Made by a program: the position numbers and the translations under genes. Under the pieces are notes generated by a model. That model saw only the letters and a list, made by a program, of their open reading frames with translations, was not told the DNA's origin and made no database searches. Positions 48,153 to 58,147 of a stretch of 64,000 nucleotides of DNA are shown piece after piece. The DNA comes from Marinobacter sp. X15-166B (GTDB taxonomy: Bacteria; Pseudomonadota; Gammaproteobacteria; Pseudomonadales; Oleiphilaceae). The stretch is from NCBI RefSeq assembly GCF_001752365.1, contig NZ_MEIY01000001.1, positions 2,710,918 to 2,774,917 on the forward strand. The letters run 5' to 3'. Position 1 is the first letter of the stretch. The number at the start of each line of letters is the position of its first letter.

Positions 48153-49247
48153 ATGGCGAATGAACAGGCCCGACTTGGTAAGCTGAGAGACGAGATCGAT
48201 CGTCTGGACAAAGAAATCATGGCCCTGATCAGCGCACGGGCGACCTGCGCCCAGGAGGTCGCCCGGGTCAAAGTGGAGGCCAACCCGGAGGACGTGTTCT
48301 TTTATCGTCCCGAGCGGGAAGCGCAGGTGCTGCGGCGGATCAAGGCGGACAACCCCGGGCCGCTGGCGGACGAAGAGATGGCGCGCCTGTTCCGGGAAAT
48401 CATGTCGGCGTGTCTGGCGCTGGAGAAGCCCATGCACGTGGCCTTTTTGGGGCCGGCCGGCACCTTCACCCAGTCGGCGGCGCTGAAACACTTCGGCCAT
48501 TCCGCCATCAGTGTGCCCATGCCGGCGATTGACGCGGTATTCCGTGAGGTGGAATCCGGGGCAGCCCATTACGGGGTGGTGCCGGTTGAGAACTCCACCG
48601 AGGGGATGATCAGTCACACCCTCGACATGTTCATCAGTTCGCCGTTGAAGATCTGTGGTGAAGTGCAGTTGCGGATACACCACCACCTGCTGACGTCTCC
48701 GGACACCAACAGTGAGGACATCACCCGCATTTATTCCCATCAGCAATCATTTGCCCAGTGCCGGCAGTGGCTGGATACACACCGTTTTGGAGTCGAGCGC
48801 ATCACCGTCAGCAGTAATGCGGAAGCGGCGCGCAGGGCCTCCGAGGAACCCGGTGCCGCCGCGATTGCGGGCGACATGGCGGCCGAGCTGTATGGTTTGC
48901 AGGTGTTGGCGGGCAACATCGAAGACCGTCCGGACAACACCACGCGTTTCCTGATCATCGGACGTGAAGATGTGGCCATCAGTGGCGAGGACAAGTCATC
49001 GATTCTGGTGTCCATGCGCAACAAGCCCGGTGCCTTGTACCAGGTGCTGGAGCCGTTCCACAAGCACGGTTTGAGTCTGACCAAAATCGAGACCCGGCCG
49101 TCCCCCAATCGCACCTGGGCTTATGTGTTCTATATAGATTTTGAAGGCCACATGGACGATGAAAATGTGGCCAAGGTCATTGCTGAAATTGACCAGGAAG
49201 CGGTTGAGCTCAAGCGGTTGGGGTCCTACCCAATCGGTGTGCTCTGA
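48153..49247 (+). CDS. pheA: Bifunctional chorismate mutase/prephenate dehydratase (P-protein)
   Basis: Turns chorismate to prephenate and then phenylpyruvate. The protein is 364 residues. The N-terminal AroQ mutase helices are about 1-90 (LRDEIDRLDKEIMALISAR, with ERE.QVLRR). The dehydratase domain runs from about 95 (FLGPAGTFTQSAALKHFG) through PVENSTEGMISHTLDM. A C-terminal ACT domain for phenylalanine feedback follows from about 280 (SMRNKPGALYQVLEPF, LTKIETRPSP). The ATG is one base past the serC stop, after AGAGGG. Confidence 0.98.
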   Translation: MANEQARLGKLRDEIDRLDKEIMALISARATCAQEVARVKVEANPEDVFFYRPEREAQVLRRIKADNPGPLADEEMARLFREIMSACLALEKPMHVAFLGPAGTFTQSAALKHFGHSAISVPMPAIDAVFREVESGAAHYGVVPVENSTEGMISHTLDMFISSPLKICGEVQLRIHHHLLTSPDTNSEDITRIYSHQQSFAQCRQWLDTHRFGVERITVSSNAEAARRASEEPGAAAIAGDMAAELYGLQVLAGNIEDRPDNTTRFLIIGREDVAISGEDKSSILVSMRNKPGALYQVLEPFHKHGLSLTKIETRPSPNRTWAYVFYIDFEGHMDDENVAKVIAEIDQEAVELKRLGSYPIGVL

Positions 49248-49299
49248 TCCTGAATCACGCAACGCCGGGCTCTGGAAGCCTGGCCCGGGAGGCGTTTAT

Positions 49300-50424
49300 A
49301 TGTCTGTTGATTATCAGAGCCTGGCCGTACAAGGTGTGCAGGCGTTGTCACCCTACCAGCCCGGCAAGCCGATCGAAGAGCTGGCCCGCGAGTTCGGACT
49401 GAGCCCCGAGGGCATCATCAAGCTGGCCAGCAACGAAAACCCCCTGGGGCCCAGTGAGCTGGCCATGGCCGCTGCCGGCCGGGCACTGGCGGAGTTGTGC
49501 CGTTATCCGGACGGTAACGGATTTGCGCTGAAACAGGCACTGTCGACACGCTTTTCGGTGAGCCCGGAGCAGATCACTCTGGGTAACGGGTCCAACGATA
49601 TTCTGGAAGTGATCGCCCGTTGCTACGCCGACGGATCCGCCGAAGTTATTTATTCGCAGTATGCGTTTGCGGTCTATCCGCTGGTTACCCAGGCCATAGG
49701 CGCGCGCGGTGTGTGTGTGCCCGCCAAAGAGTGGGGGCACGATCTGGACGCAATGGCCGACGCGGTGACCGACGCCACCCGGCTGATTTTCGTCGCCAAC
49801 CCCAACAACCCCACCGGCACGGTGCATACCGCGGCCGCCATTGAGGCTTTTCTCCGGCGTATTCCCGCACGGGTGCTGGTGGTGCTGGATGAAGCCTATT
49901 GTGAATTCATGGTCGATGAGGGCAGCGCTGATGGGGTTGCGTTGCTCCGTCAGTTCCCCAATCTGATTGTCGTGCGTACCTTTTCAAAGGCCTGGGGGCT
50001 TGCCGCCCTGCGGGTCGGTTACGCCCTCAGTCACCCGGCGATCGCCGATGTGCTCAACCGGGTGCGCCAGCCTTTTAATGTCGATGCCATTGCGCTTTCT
50101 GCGGCCACTGCGGTGCTCGCCGATGATGCTTATCTGGAGCGCTCCCGAGCGGTCAACAGCGCCGGGATGACACAATTGGAAACCGGGTTTGAACGGCTCG
50201 GGCTGGAGTTCATTCCATCAGCGGGTAACTTTATCGCGGTGCGGGTGGGGGAGCGGGCCGCCGACATCAACACCAGCCTGCTCAGGCAGGGCGTGATCGT
50301 ACGCCCGGTAGCCGGGTACGGGATGCCCGAGCACTTGCGGGTATCGGTGGGCTTGGCGGACGAGAACGACAAGCTGCTGCAGGCACTGGCGGTAGCCCTG
50401 AACGAGGTGGGTGCGGGTGCCTGA
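49300..50424 (+). CDS. hisC: Histidinol-phosphate/aromatic aminotransferase HisC
   Basis: PLP aminotransferase of 374 residues. The start MSVDYQSLAV follows GGGAGG by 8 bases; the longer frame overlaps pheA. Motifs: KLASNENPLGPS near 44-55, NPNNPTGT near 167-174, DEAYCEF, and the PLP lysine in RTFSKAWGLAALRVGY near 227-242. In this aromatic operon it most likely makes phenylalanine and tyrosine from their keto acids (the HisC2 role) and may also serve histidine synthesis. The stop overlaps the next gene. Confidence 0.95.
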   Translation: MSVDYQSLAVQGVQALSPYQPGKPIEELAREFGLSPEGIIKLASNENPLGPSELAMAAAGRALAELCRYPDGNGFALKQALSTRFSVSPEQITLGNGSNDILEVIARCYADGSAEVIYSQYAFAVYPLVTQAIGARGVCVPAKEWGHDLDAMADAVTDATRLIFVANPNNPTGTVHTAAAIEAFLRRIPARVLVVLDEAYCEFMVDEGSADGVALLRQFPNLIVVRTFSKAWGLAALRVGYALSHPAIADVLNRVRQPFNVDAIALSAATAVLADDAYLERSRAVNSAGMTQLETGFERLGLEFIPSAGNFIAVRVGERAADINTSLLRQGVIVRPVAGYGMPEHLRVSVGLADENDKLLQALAVALNEVGAGA

Positions 50425-52645
50425 CCAACGCCCCGTGTTTCAGCGGATGGCCGTTATCGGGCTGGGGCTCATTGGCGGCTCACTCGCCAAAGCCTGTAAA
50501 AGCCGGGGTCTCGTGGCCACGGTCGTTGGTGCCGACGCCCGGGCTGGGGATCTCGCGCAGGGCCTGGCTGCGGGAGTGATCGACGAAGCGGCCTCGATCC
50601 GTGACGCGGTCACTGGCGCCGACCTGGTGGTGGTCGCCGTCCCGGTAAAGGCCACCCGGGCGGTGCTCGAGCAGGTGCGGCCCTGGCTGCACGCGGATGC
50701 GCTGCTGACCGATGTGGGCAGTACCAAAGTCAGTTTTGTGCAGGCGGTGGCCGCGGTGTTCGGACAGGTCGGCCCCAAGGTGATTCCGGGACATCCGATT
50801 GCAGGCTCCGAGCGCAGCGGTATCCAGGCGGCCACCGGCGATCTGTTTGACCGCCACAAGGTCATCCTGACCCCGCAGGCCCACACCGACAGTGACGGGC
50901 TCGCAAAGCTGACCCGCTTGTGGGAAGGGTGCGGCGCAACCGTGTTGACCATGACCGCCGCCTACCATGACGAAGTCCTGGCCGCCACCAGCCACCTTCC
51001 GCACCTGATCGCGTTTTCGCTGGTTGATACCCTGGCCGGTGAAGATCAGAATATGGACATCTTCCGCTACGCGGCCGGTGGTTTTCGTGACTTTACCCGC
51101 ATCGCCGCCAGCGATCCGGTCATGTGGCACGACATATTTTTGTCGAATCGGCAGGCTGTGTTGAGGGTGATTGATCATTTCAACGCGGATCTGCAGCAGT
51201 TGCGCACCGCCATTGCCACTGAGGACGGAGCCCGGTTGCTCAAGGTATTTACCCGTGCCAAAGCGGCGCGGGAACACTTTTCTAAAATGCTTTCAGGACA
51301 GTCGTACGTGACAGACATGAATCAAAAACAAGTAACCTTTCATATGCAGCCCGGCGGACGTGTTTCCGGGGATATACGGGTGCCGGGCGACAAGTCAATG
51401 TCCCACCGCTCCATCATGCTGGGGGCGCTGGCCGACGGCGTCACGGAAGTCACCGGGTTTCTGGAGGGTGAAGACAGCCTGGCGACCATTCAGGCGTTCC
51501 GCGATATGGGGGTGACCATCGAAGGCCCGGACAAGGGCCAGGTGCGCATCCACGGGGTCGGCATTGATGGTCTGGCCGCACCGCGCGGGCCCATCTATCT
51601 GGGCAATTCGGGCACCGGCATGCGGCTGTTTGCCGGCTTGCTGGCGGCCCAGGCGTTTGACAGCGAGCTCACCGGTGACGCCAGCCTGACGTCCCGGCCG
51701 ATGAACCGGGTTGCCTCCCCTCTGCGCGCCATGGGCGCGGTCATCGACACCGCAGAGGGTGGGCGTCCGCCGTTGAAAATCAGCGGTGGCCAGAAGCTGA
51801 CCGGCATTCACTACGACATGCCGGTCGCCAGTGCCCAGGTCAAATCCTGCTTGTTGCTGGCCGGCTTGTACGCCGAGGGCATGACCTCGGTGACTGAACC
51901 CGCGCCGACCCGTGATCACACCGAGCGGATGCTCGCCGGCTTCGGGTGCCACGTGCACCGCGACGGCGCCACCGCCAGCGTCACCGGCGGCAGCCGGTTA
52001 ACCGCCACCACCATTGACGTGCCCGCAGACATCTCCTCTGCGGCTTTCTTTATGGTTGCTGCGACCATCGCGCCGGATTCCGAGTTGACCCTGCGCCACG
52101 TGGGCATGAATCCCACCCGCGTTGGCATCATCAACATTCTGCGCCTGATGGGGGCTGATATAGAAGTCAGCAACGAGCGCGACATGGGCGGCGAGCCGGT
52201 GGCGGATCTGACGGTACGCTCGGCCCAGCTGAAAGGCATTGAAATTCCCGAAGACCAGGTGCCACTGGCCATCGACGAATTCCCGGTGCTGTTCATTGCG
52301 GCGGCCTGTGCCGAGGGGGAGACGGTGCTGCGCGGGGCAGAAGAGTTGCGGGTCAAGGAGAGTGACCGCATTCAGGTGATGGCGGACGGGCTGGCCACCC
52401 TGGGCGTGACCACGACGGTGACGCCGGACGGCATTGTTATTCCCGGCGGGCAAACCATTGGTGGCGGGCGGGTACACAGCCACAGTGACCACCGCATCGC
52501 CATGTCGTTTGCGGTGGCCTCATTGCGGGCAACGGGCCATATCGAAATCAACGATTGCGCGAATGTGGCCACTTCATTCCCCGATTTCGTCGAGCTGGCC
52601 AAGCGCACCGGTTTCCAGATTCGTGAGGACGTCAGCGGATCATGA
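50417..52645 (+). CDS. Fused prephenate dehydrogenase / EPSP synthase (TyrA-AroA)
   Basis: Two enzymes in one chain of about 742 residues. Residues about 1-295 are a TyrA domain: NAD motif [35 protein letters not shown] and a helical dimer domain. Residues about 305-742 are Aro[47 protein letters not shown] and [14 protein letters not shown]. TyrA makes hydroxyphenylpyruvate; AroA makes EPSP for chorismate, so the fusion joins steps before and after chorismate. The GTG at 50417 is 9 bases past GAGG; a GTG two codons earlier is closer to it. It overlaps hisC and cmk. The fusion is known in Pseudomonas relatives. Confidence 0.95.
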   Translation: MPDQRPVFQRMAVIGLGLIGGSLAKACKSRGLVATVVGADARAGDLAQGLAAGVIDEAASIRDAVTGADLVVVAVPVKATRAVLEQVRPWLHADALLTDVGSTKVSFVQAVAAVFGQVGPKVIPGHPIAGSERSGIQAATGDLFDRHKVILTPQAHTDSDGLAKLTRLWEGCGATVLTMTAAYHDEVLAATSHLPHLIAFSLVDTLAGEDQNMDIFRYAAGGFRDFTRIAASDPVMWHDIFLSNRQAVLRVIDHFNADLQQLRTAIATEDGARLLKVFTRAKAAREHFSKMLSGQSYVTDMNQKQVTFHMQPGGRVSGDIRVPGDKSMSHRSIMLGALADGVTEVTGFLEGEDSLATIQAFRDMGVTIEGPDKGQVRIHGVGIDGLAAPRGPIYLGNSGTGMRLFAGLLAAQAFDSELTGDASLTSRPMNRVASPLRAMGAVIDTAEGGRPPLKISGGQKLTGIHYDMPVASAQVKSCLLLAGLYAEGMTSVTEPAPTRDHTERMLAGFGCHVHRDGATASVTGGSRLTATTIDVPADISSAAFFMVAATIAPDSELTLRHVGMNPTRVGIINILRLMGADIEVSNERDMGGEPVADLTVRSAQLKGIEIPEDQVPLAIDEFPVLFIAAACAEGETVLRGAEELRVKESDRIQVMADGLATLGVTTTVTPDGIVIPGGQTIGGGRVHSHSDHRIAMSFAVASLRATGHIEINDCANVATSFPDFVELAKRTGFQIREDVSGS

Positions 52646-53325
52646 CCGACCACCCTGAAGTACCGGTAATTGCAGTGGACGGACCAGGCGGTTCGGGCAA
52701 AGGGACCATAACCCAGATGCTGGCCCGCCGGCTTGGCTGGCACCTGTTGGACAGCGGCGCCCTGTATCGCCTGACCGCGTTGGCGGCGGAGCAGCAGGGG
52801 GTCTCGCTGGATGACGAATCGGCTCTGGTGCGGGTGGCGCTGGCCCTGGACGTGGCGTTCGAGCCGACCGCTCCGGGGGAACCGGTAAAGGTGATTCTGG
52901 CGGGGGTGGACGTGACGCGCGAGATACGCACCGAGCGCTGCGGTGACAACGCATCCCGGGTCGCCGTGATGCAGCCGGTGCGGGACGCGTTGTTGCAGCG
53001 TCAGCGGGATTTCCGCCAGGCCCCGGGGTTGGTGGCCGACGGCCGGGATATGGGCACGGTGGTTTTCCCCGACGCCCCCACCAAGATTTTTTTGACCGCC
53101 AGTGCCGAAGAACGTGCACGCAGACGGTATAGTCAGTTGAAGGCCGCCGGTCTCAATGTTACCATGAGCGACCTTTTAGACGAAATCAGGGTACGTGATG
53201 AGCGTGATATGAACCGCTCCGCTGCTCCACTTAAGCCTGCAAGCGATGCGCAAGTCATTGATTCGACAGGGTTGAGTATTGATGAGGTGTTGTCTGAGGT
53301 TCTGATCGCAGCAGGTCAGACCTAG
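52642..53325 (+). CDS. cmk: Cytidylate kinase
   Basis: Phosphorylates CMP and dCMP with ATP. The protein is 227 residues (E. coli 227). P-loop [15 protein letters not shown] near 13-27; [26 protein letters not shown] near 134-145; RARRRYSQL; and [16 protein letters not shown] near 188-203. Its ATG overlaps the stop of tyrA-aroA (ATGA). rpsA follows after 127 bases, as in most gammaproteobacteria. Confidence 0.98.
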   Translation: MTDHPEVPVIAVDGPGGSGKGTITQMLARRLGWHLLDSGALYRLTALAAEQQGVSLDDESALVRVALALDVAFEPTAPGEPVKVILAGVDVTREIRTERCGDNASRVAVMQPVRDALLQRQRDFRQAPGLVADGRDMGTVVFPDAPTKIFLTASAEERARRRYSQLKAAGLNVTMSDLLDEIRVRDERDMNRSAAPLKPASDAQVIDSTGLSIDEVLSEVLIAAGQT

Positions 53326-53452
53326 CAACGCCTTTCGTCGTTGGAACGCTGGTTGCGGTGTATTCGGTCAGCCTTGGCCGTAATCAGTTCATAAATCACA
53401 GACCGTGTCGCTGACAACACGGAGTACTTGCGTTGATCACATAGGACATATA

Positions 53453-55144
53453 ATGAGCGAGAGCTTTGCGGATCTATTTGAAGAAAGCCTAAAAGAAATT
53501 GACATGCAACCGGGTTCCATCGTCCAGGGAACCGTTGTTGATATCGACCACGACTGGGTAACTGTCCACGCCGGTCTGAAGTCTGAAGGTGTCATTCCTG
53601 CTTCCCAGTTCCTGAACGAAAAGGGTGAGCTGGATGTTGAAATTGGCGATACAGTTGACGTAGCTCTCGACGCTGTTGAAGACGGTTTCGGTGAAACCCG
53701 TCTGTCCCGTGAAAAAGCCAAGCGCGCTGAGGCCTGGAAGGTTCTTGAGAAATCTTTCGAAGCCGAAGAAGTCGTCAAAGGCGTGATCAACGGCAAGGTC
53801 AAGGGTGGCTTCACAGTCGATCTGTCCGGCATCCGTGCCTTCCTGCCGGGCTCACTGGTAGACGTTCGTCCGGTACGCGACACTGCGCACCTGGAGAACA
53901 AAGAGCTCGAATTCAAGGTCATCAAACTCGACCAGAAGCGCAACAACGTGGTGGTCTCACGTCGTGCGGTACTGGAAGCCGAAAACAGCGCCGAGCGTGA
54001 TGCATTGCTTGAGACCCTGACCGAAGGTCTGGAAATCAAGGGTATCGTCAAGAACCTGACCGATTACGGTGCGTTTGTTGATCTGGGCGGTGTGGATGGT
54101 CTGTTGCACATCACCGACATGGCGTGGAAGCGCATCAAGCATCCGAGCGAAATTGTTAACGTTGGTGACGAGATCAACGTCAAGGTCCTGAAATTCGACC
54201 GTGAGCGTAACCGTGTATCCCTGGGTCTGAAGCAGCTGGGCGAAGATCCCTGGGTTGACATCAAAGGCCGTTACCCCGAAGGCAGCCGCGTCCAGGCGCG
54301 GGTGACCAACCTGACCGATTACGGTTGCTTTGCAGAGCTGGAAGAAGGGGTCGAGGGTCTGGTTCACGTATCCGAAATGGATTGGACCAACAAGAACATC
54401 CATCCTTCAAAAGTCGTTCAGGTGGGCGATGAAGTAGAGGTGATGATTCTGGACATCGATGAAGAGCGTCGTCGTATTTCCCTGGGTATCAAGCAGTGCG
54501 TTTCCAACCCGTGGGAAGACTTCTCCGGTAACTTCAACAAGGGTGACCGCATTTCCGGTAAGATCAAGTCAATCACCGACTTTGGTATCTTTATCGGTCT
54601 GGATGGCGGCATCGACGGTCTGGTTCACCTGTCCGATATCAGCTGGAACGAAACCGGTGAAGAAGCGGTACGTGAATACAAGAAGGGTGACGAGGTTGAT
54701 ACCGTGATCCTGTCTGTTGATCCGGAGCGTGAGCGTATTTCTCTGGGAATCAAGCAGCTTGAAAACGACCCGTTTGCCGAGTTTGTGCAGCTGAACGACA
54801 AGGGTTCTATCGTGAAAGGTGTGGTTTCCTCCGTGGACGCCAAAGCCGCAACGATCACCCTCAGCGATGAGGTTGAAGCCACGCTGAAAGCCTCCGAAAT
54901 CAGCCGCGACCGTGTTGAAGATGCACGCAACGCGCTGAACGAAGGCGACGAAGTTGAAGCCAAGATCATCAGCATTGATCGCAAGAACCGTGTAATCAAC
55001 CTGTCGGTCAAGTCGAAAGACGTGGAAGAAGACAAGCAGGCGCTGGACTCAGTTCGCAGCAAGGCCGCTGAGACTTCGGGTGCGACCACCATCGGTGATC
55101 TCATCAAGGAGCAGATGCAGCAGCAAAACGCCAACAAGGACTAA
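53453..55144 (+). CDS. rpsA: 30S ribosomal protein S1
   Basis: RNA-binding ribosomal protein that brings structured or weak-leader mRNAs to the 30S subunit. The protein is 563 residues (E. coli 557). Start [13 protein letters not shown] follows AGGA; a longer frame adds 16 unsupported codons. Six S1 OB domains, at about 20-87, 105-170, 190-260, 277-347, 364-434 and 450-520, seen as repeats such as [40 protein letters not shown] and [20 protein letters not shown]. Codon use shifts to the highly expressed pattern. Ends at a strong terminator. Confidence 0.99.
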   Translation: MSESFADLFEESLKEIDMQPGSIVQGTVVDIDHDWVTVHAGLKSEGVIPASQFLNEKGELDVEIGDTVDVALDAVEDGFGETRLSREKAKRAEAWKVLEKSFEAEEVVKGVINGKVKGGFTVDLSGIRAFLPGSLVDVRPVRDTAHLENKELEFKVIKLDQKRNNVVVSRRAVLEAENSAERDALLETLTEGLEIKGIVKNLTDYGAFVDLGGVDGLLHITDMAWKRIKHPSEIVNVGDEINVKVLKFDRERNRVSLGLKQLGEDPWVDIKGRYPEGSRVQARVTNLTDYGCFAELEEGVEGLVHVSEMDWTNKNIHPSKVVQVGDEVEVMILDIDEERRRISLGIKQCVSNPWEDFSGNFNKGDRISGKIKSITDFGIFIGLDGGIDGLVHLSDISWNETGEEAVREYKKGDEVDTVILSVDPERERISLGIKQLENDPFAEFVQLNDKGSIVKGVVSSVDAKAATITLSDEVEATLKASEISRDRVEDARNALNEGDEVEAKIISIDRKNRVINLSVKSKDVEEDKQALDSVRSKAAETSGATTIGDLIKEQMQQQNANKD

Positions 55145-55161
55145 GATGACCTTGTGGTAAG

Positions 55162-55193
55162 AAAAAAACGGGCTGTAACAGCCCGTTTTTTTT
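55162..55193 (+). terminator. Rho-independent terminator after rpsA
   Basis: A7-CGGGCTG-TAA-CAGCCCG-T8: a perfect 7-pair GC stem extended by A/T pairs, with a 3-base loop. Confidence 0.95.
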
Positions 55194-55272
55194 GTGTTTT
55201 TTTTCAGTTTGGCTAAACTAGAGGCATGAAGCTGAAGGGTTGGCTTCCCTAAAAGGAAGAGGGTGTTGCCTC

Positions 55273-55569
55273 ATGACAAAATCTGAACTGGTAGAACTGG
55301 TTGCGTCCAAGCAAACACAGCTTTCGGTCAAAGACGTCGAGCTGGCTGTAAAAACCATTATTGAGCACATGTCGCAATCGCTTTCCGAAGGGCAGCGTAT
55401 CGAGATTCGCGGATTTGGCAGTTTCTCGCTGCATCACCGGGCGGCCCGGGTGGGGCGTAACCCGAAGACAGGCGAAGCGGTGCAATTGCCCGCAAAGTAC
55501 GTGCCCCATTTCAAGCCTGGCAAAGAGTTGCGGGAGCAGGTGAATGAAAGCATGAAGCAGGGTTTTTAA
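55273..55569 (+). CDS. ihfB: Integration host factor subunit beta
   Basis: DNA-bending nucleoid protein; forms a heterodimer with IhfA. The protein is 98 residues from MTKSELVEL (E. coli 94). The HU/IHF core includes [14 protein letters not shown], the arm sequence [24 protein letters not shown] (in pieces near 45-68) with the DNA-intercalating proline in RNPKTG, and [14 protein letters not shown] at the end. The upstream extension of 11 codons is not supported. It lies after rpsA as in E. coli and Pseudomonas. Confidence 0.97.
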   Translation: MTKSELVELVASKQTQLSVKDVELAVKTIIEHMSQSLSEGQRIEIRGFGSFSLHHRAARVGRNPKTGEAVQLPAKYVPHFKPGKELREQVNESMKQGF

Positions 55570-55670
55570 GGCCCTTCAGCTTCCCACAGGTTGCCCGCGT
55601 GTCGGCGGGGGTGCCTGGTAGTCTAGAATACTCGCCGGATCACGCTGGTGATTCGTTTGGAGCGTGGCGT

Positions 55671-55973
55671 ATGGCTGGATTCCAGAAAATACTGATCATC
55701 CTGTTGGTGCTGTGTTTTATTCTTCTGGCGCTGGTGTTTTCACTCAACAACCAGATGCCGGTAGCACTGAACTTTCTGTTGTTTGAGACCGGTCCCCACG
55801 GCGTTGGCCTGTGGCTCATTCTGGCGTTTGTGGCTGGCGCCCTGGTGGGTGTGTTGATGACCTTGCTGGCAACCGTCAGGGTCTCTGTGTCCCGCAGGCA
55901 CTTGCAGAAGCGCCTGACCCGTGCCGAGCAAGAACTGGAAAAGAGCAAAAACCAGACCCCCCGGGTACTTTGA
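55671..55973 (+). CDS. lapA: LapA-domain membrane protein
   Basis: A 100-residue inner-membrane protein (LapA/YciS) with two membrane helices (about 5-25, ILIILLVLCFILLALVF, and about 45-68, GLWLILAFVAGALVGVLMTL), then a cytoplasmic coiled coil (LQKRLTRAEQELEKSK). It works with LapB in lipopolysaccharide assembly and LpxC turnover. GGAG lies about 11 bases before the ATG; a longer frame is unlikely. Its stop overlaps the lapB start (TGATG), so the pair is coupled. Confidence 0.92.
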   Translation: MAGFQKILIILLVLCFILLALVFSLNNQMPVALNFLLFETGPHGVGLWLILAFVAGALVGVLMTLLATVRVSVSRRHLQKRLTRAEQELEKSKNQTPRVL

Positions 55974-57142
55974 TGGAGTTAGTGTCTCAGTGGTTGCTGC
56001 TGACGGCCGCTGTTGCTTTGGGGTGGCTGGCCGGCCGGTTCGGACGCTCCGGTGTCCAATCCCGTCAAGTGATCTCCGATGAGGGTTCAGTGCGGGATCG
56101 TCTGCAGTTTCTGTTTACCAATTACTCCGATCAGGCGGTCGAAAACTTTGTGGAATCCCTGGCGGTTAACAGCGATACCGTCAGCCTGCATCTGTCCATT
56201 GGCGCGCATTTCCGGCACAAGGGGGAGACCGATCGCGCCATTGTGATTCATCAGAACCTGTTGGCTCGTCCTGAGCTGCCCACCCGCTATTCCCCGCAGG
56301 TAACTATGGAGCTGGCGCTGGATTATCTGGCGGCGGGCCTGCTGGATCGGGCCGAGGCCCTGTTGCATGAACTGATGGGGGATTCTGACTACGGCCACCG
56401 GGCGGCGATGCAATTGATCGAAGTGTATCAGCAGCAAAAAGAGTGGGCCAACGCCCGCAAGGTTGCGGTGGCGCTGCAGGGGAAGAGTCAGGATCCCGGC
56501 ATCAAGACCATGCTGGCACACATCACCTGTGAGCTAGCGGAAGAGGCCATCGCCCGGGACGACCGCTGGGGCGCGCAAAAATACGTTAAGGAAGCGCTGG
56601 ACTATGATCGCGCCTGCGCCCGTGCCTCGTTTATAATGGCAACCTTGTTGCAGCGTCAGGGGAGTTACAAGGACGCGACCGCCCAGTATTTTAAAGTGTT
56701 CGAACAGAATCCTGAATTCGGGTCTGACGCCGTGGACGGCGTCATGGCGATTGAGCGGGAGCACGGCGATCCCCGAAAGCTGGTCAGACGGTTGCGCAAG
56801 CTTTACGCCCGCTGGCCCAGTACCACCCTGCTGCTGGCGCTGGTAAAGTGCGTCGAGCAGGCGTCCACCCGGCCGGTTGCCATAGAGCTGTTGCGTGAAG
56901 AGCTGGAAAAACGTCCCAGCGTCGGTGGCCTGCTGCGCCTGGTGGAAATGGCCGGCTACGAAAAAGGCATGACCACAGACGAGGGGCGGCTCATCAGCCG
57001 GATCGGTGAGATGCTGCTGATCAACCGGCCGGTTTACCGGTGTGTCAGTTGCGGTTTTTCGGGTCAGCAGCTGCATTGGCTGTGCCCCAGTTGCAAGCAG
57101 TGGGAAACCGTCAGGCCCATTCAGGGGGTCGAAGCCGAGTAG
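55973..57142 (+). CDS. lapB: Lipopolysaccharide assembly protein LapB (YciM)
   Basis: Essential regulator that brings LpxC to the FtsH protease and coordinates LPS assembly. At 389 residues it equals E. coli LapB. An N-terminal membrane anchor (WLLLTAAVALGWLAGRF) is followed by many TPR repeats (about 70-350, e.g. HFRHKGETDRAIVIHQNLL and AIARDDRWGAQKYVKEAL). A C-terminal rubredoxin-type zinc site has CVSCGF and CPSCKQW near 355-380. pyrF is 60 bases downstream, as in E. coli. Confidence 0.96.
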   Translation: MELVSQWLLLTAAVALGWLAGRFGRSGVQSRQVISDEGSVRDRLQFLFTNYSDQAVENFVESLAVNSDTVSLHLSIGAHFRHKGETDRAIVIHQNLLARPELPTRYSPQVTMELALDYLAAGLLDRAEALLHELMGDSDYGHRAAMQLIEVYQQQKEWANARKVAVALQGKSQDPGIKTMLAHITCELAEEAIARDDRWGAQKYVKEALDYDRACARASFIMATLLQRQGSYKDATAQYFKVFEQNPEFGSDAVDGVMAIEREHGDPRKLVRRLRKLYARWPSTTLLLALVKCVEQASTRPVAIELLREELEKRPSVGGLLRLVEMAGYEKGMTTDEGRLISRIGEMLLINRPVYRCVSCGFSGQQLHWLCPSCKQWETVRPIQGVEAE

Positions 57143-57202
57143 CGGCCAGAACCAATCACTTCACCGACAGTTACACCGTCCCAGCAAAGAGAGACAGCTA
57201 TT

Positions 57203-57913
57203 TTGCAAATTTCACATGACCCGAAAATCATTGTCGCGCTTGATTTCCCGTCCGAGATGCCTGCTCTGGCGCTGGTGGATCGGTTGGATCCGTCGCTGTG
57301 CCGCCTGAAGGTGGGCAAGGAGTTGTTTACCCGGTCCGGTCCGGCGCTGGTGAGCACCCTGCAAGACAGAGGGTTTGAGGTGTTTCTCGACCTGAAGTTT
57401 CACGACATACCCAACACGGCTTCGGCGGCGGTCGCGGCAGCCGCCGATCTGGGCGTGTGGATGGTCAACGTGCATGCCTCCGGTGGTGAGGCCATGATGA
57501 CCGCCTGCCGTGAACGCCTGGAGACGTTTGGTGCGCAGCGGCCGTTGCTGATCGCGGTAACGGTGTTGACCAGTATGACGGCGGCCGATCTCGCCGGCAT
57601 TGGTATCACCGATACACCGGAAGCTCAGGTATCCCGTCTTGCGGCGTTAACCAGCGCCTGTGGGTTGGACGGGGTGGTGTGTTCCGCACAGGAAGCAGTC
57701 AAGCTGAAAGCCGAGCAGGGCGCCGGCTTCAAGCTGATTACACCGGGTATAAGACCGCTTGCAACGGACCAGGGCGATCAGTCGCGCATCATGACGCCGG
57801 CAGCGGCTGTAAAAGCCGGGAGTGATTACCTGGTGGTGGGCCGGCCAATCACCCAGGCGGCTGACCCCCTGGTGGCTCTGGAGGCCGTCCACAAGGAGAT
57901 AGCGGGGCTGTAG
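57203..57913 (+). CDS. pyrF: Orotidine 5'-phosphate decarboxylase
   Basis: Last step of UMP synthesis. TIM barrel of 236 residues from a TTG start ([16 protein letters not shown]). The active-site [11 protein letters not shown] near 59-69 holds the Asp-Lys-Asp charge network. Phosphate-binding TPGIRP near 187 and VGRPIT near 213 are present. The AGAGAG upstream is a weak, slightly distant ribosome site. The gene ends at a terminator shared with a convergent tRNA. Confidence 0.97.
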   Translation: MQISHDPKIIVALDFPSEMPALALVDRLDPSLCRLKVGKELFTRSGPALVSTLQDRGFEVFLDLKFHDIPNTASAAVAAAADLGVWMVNVHASGGEAMMTACRERLETFGAQRPLLIAVTVLTSMTAADLAGIGITDTPEAQVSRLAALTSACGLDGVVCSAQEAVKLKAEQGAGFKLITPGIRPLATDQGDQSRIMTPAAAVKAGSDYLVVGRPITQAADPLVALEAVHKEIAGL

Positions 57914-57961
57914 CGCCCGCTTCCCTCCGGTTGCCCGGCCGGTGCGCTGGCGCGGGCAAAA

Positions 57962-57996
57962 AAAAAGCCGCTGATTCGATGAATCAGCGGCTTTTT
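57962..57996. terminator. Bidirectional terminator between pyrF and tRNA-Asn
   Basis: A perfect 16-pair stem: A5-GCCGCTGATTC, loop GAT, GAATCAGCGGC-T5, preceded by more A residues. The runs on both sides let it serve the plus-strand pyrF and the minus-strand tRNA. Confidence 0.95.
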
Positions 57997-58002
57997 GAAT
58001 AG

Positions 58003-58078
58003 TGGCTCCCCGAGCTGGGCTCGAACCAGCGACAAACGGATTAACAGTCCGGTGCTCTACCAACTGAGCTATCGGGGA
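58003..58078 (-). tRNA. tRNA-Asn (anticodon GTT)
   Basis: A 76-base cloverleaf on the minus strand with encoded CCA. Acceptor TCCCCGA/TCGGGGA, D-arm TAGCTCAGTTGGTAGAGCA, anticodon loop CTGTTAA with GTT, T-arm GGTTCGAGCC. Decodes AAC and AAT. Confidence 0.97.
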
Positions 58079-58147
58079 ACATCGTCAGCAGTGACGAGGC
58101 GCGTATATTAAGCATCGCGGAGCGCCCCGTCAAGCCCCTTTCAGGTT

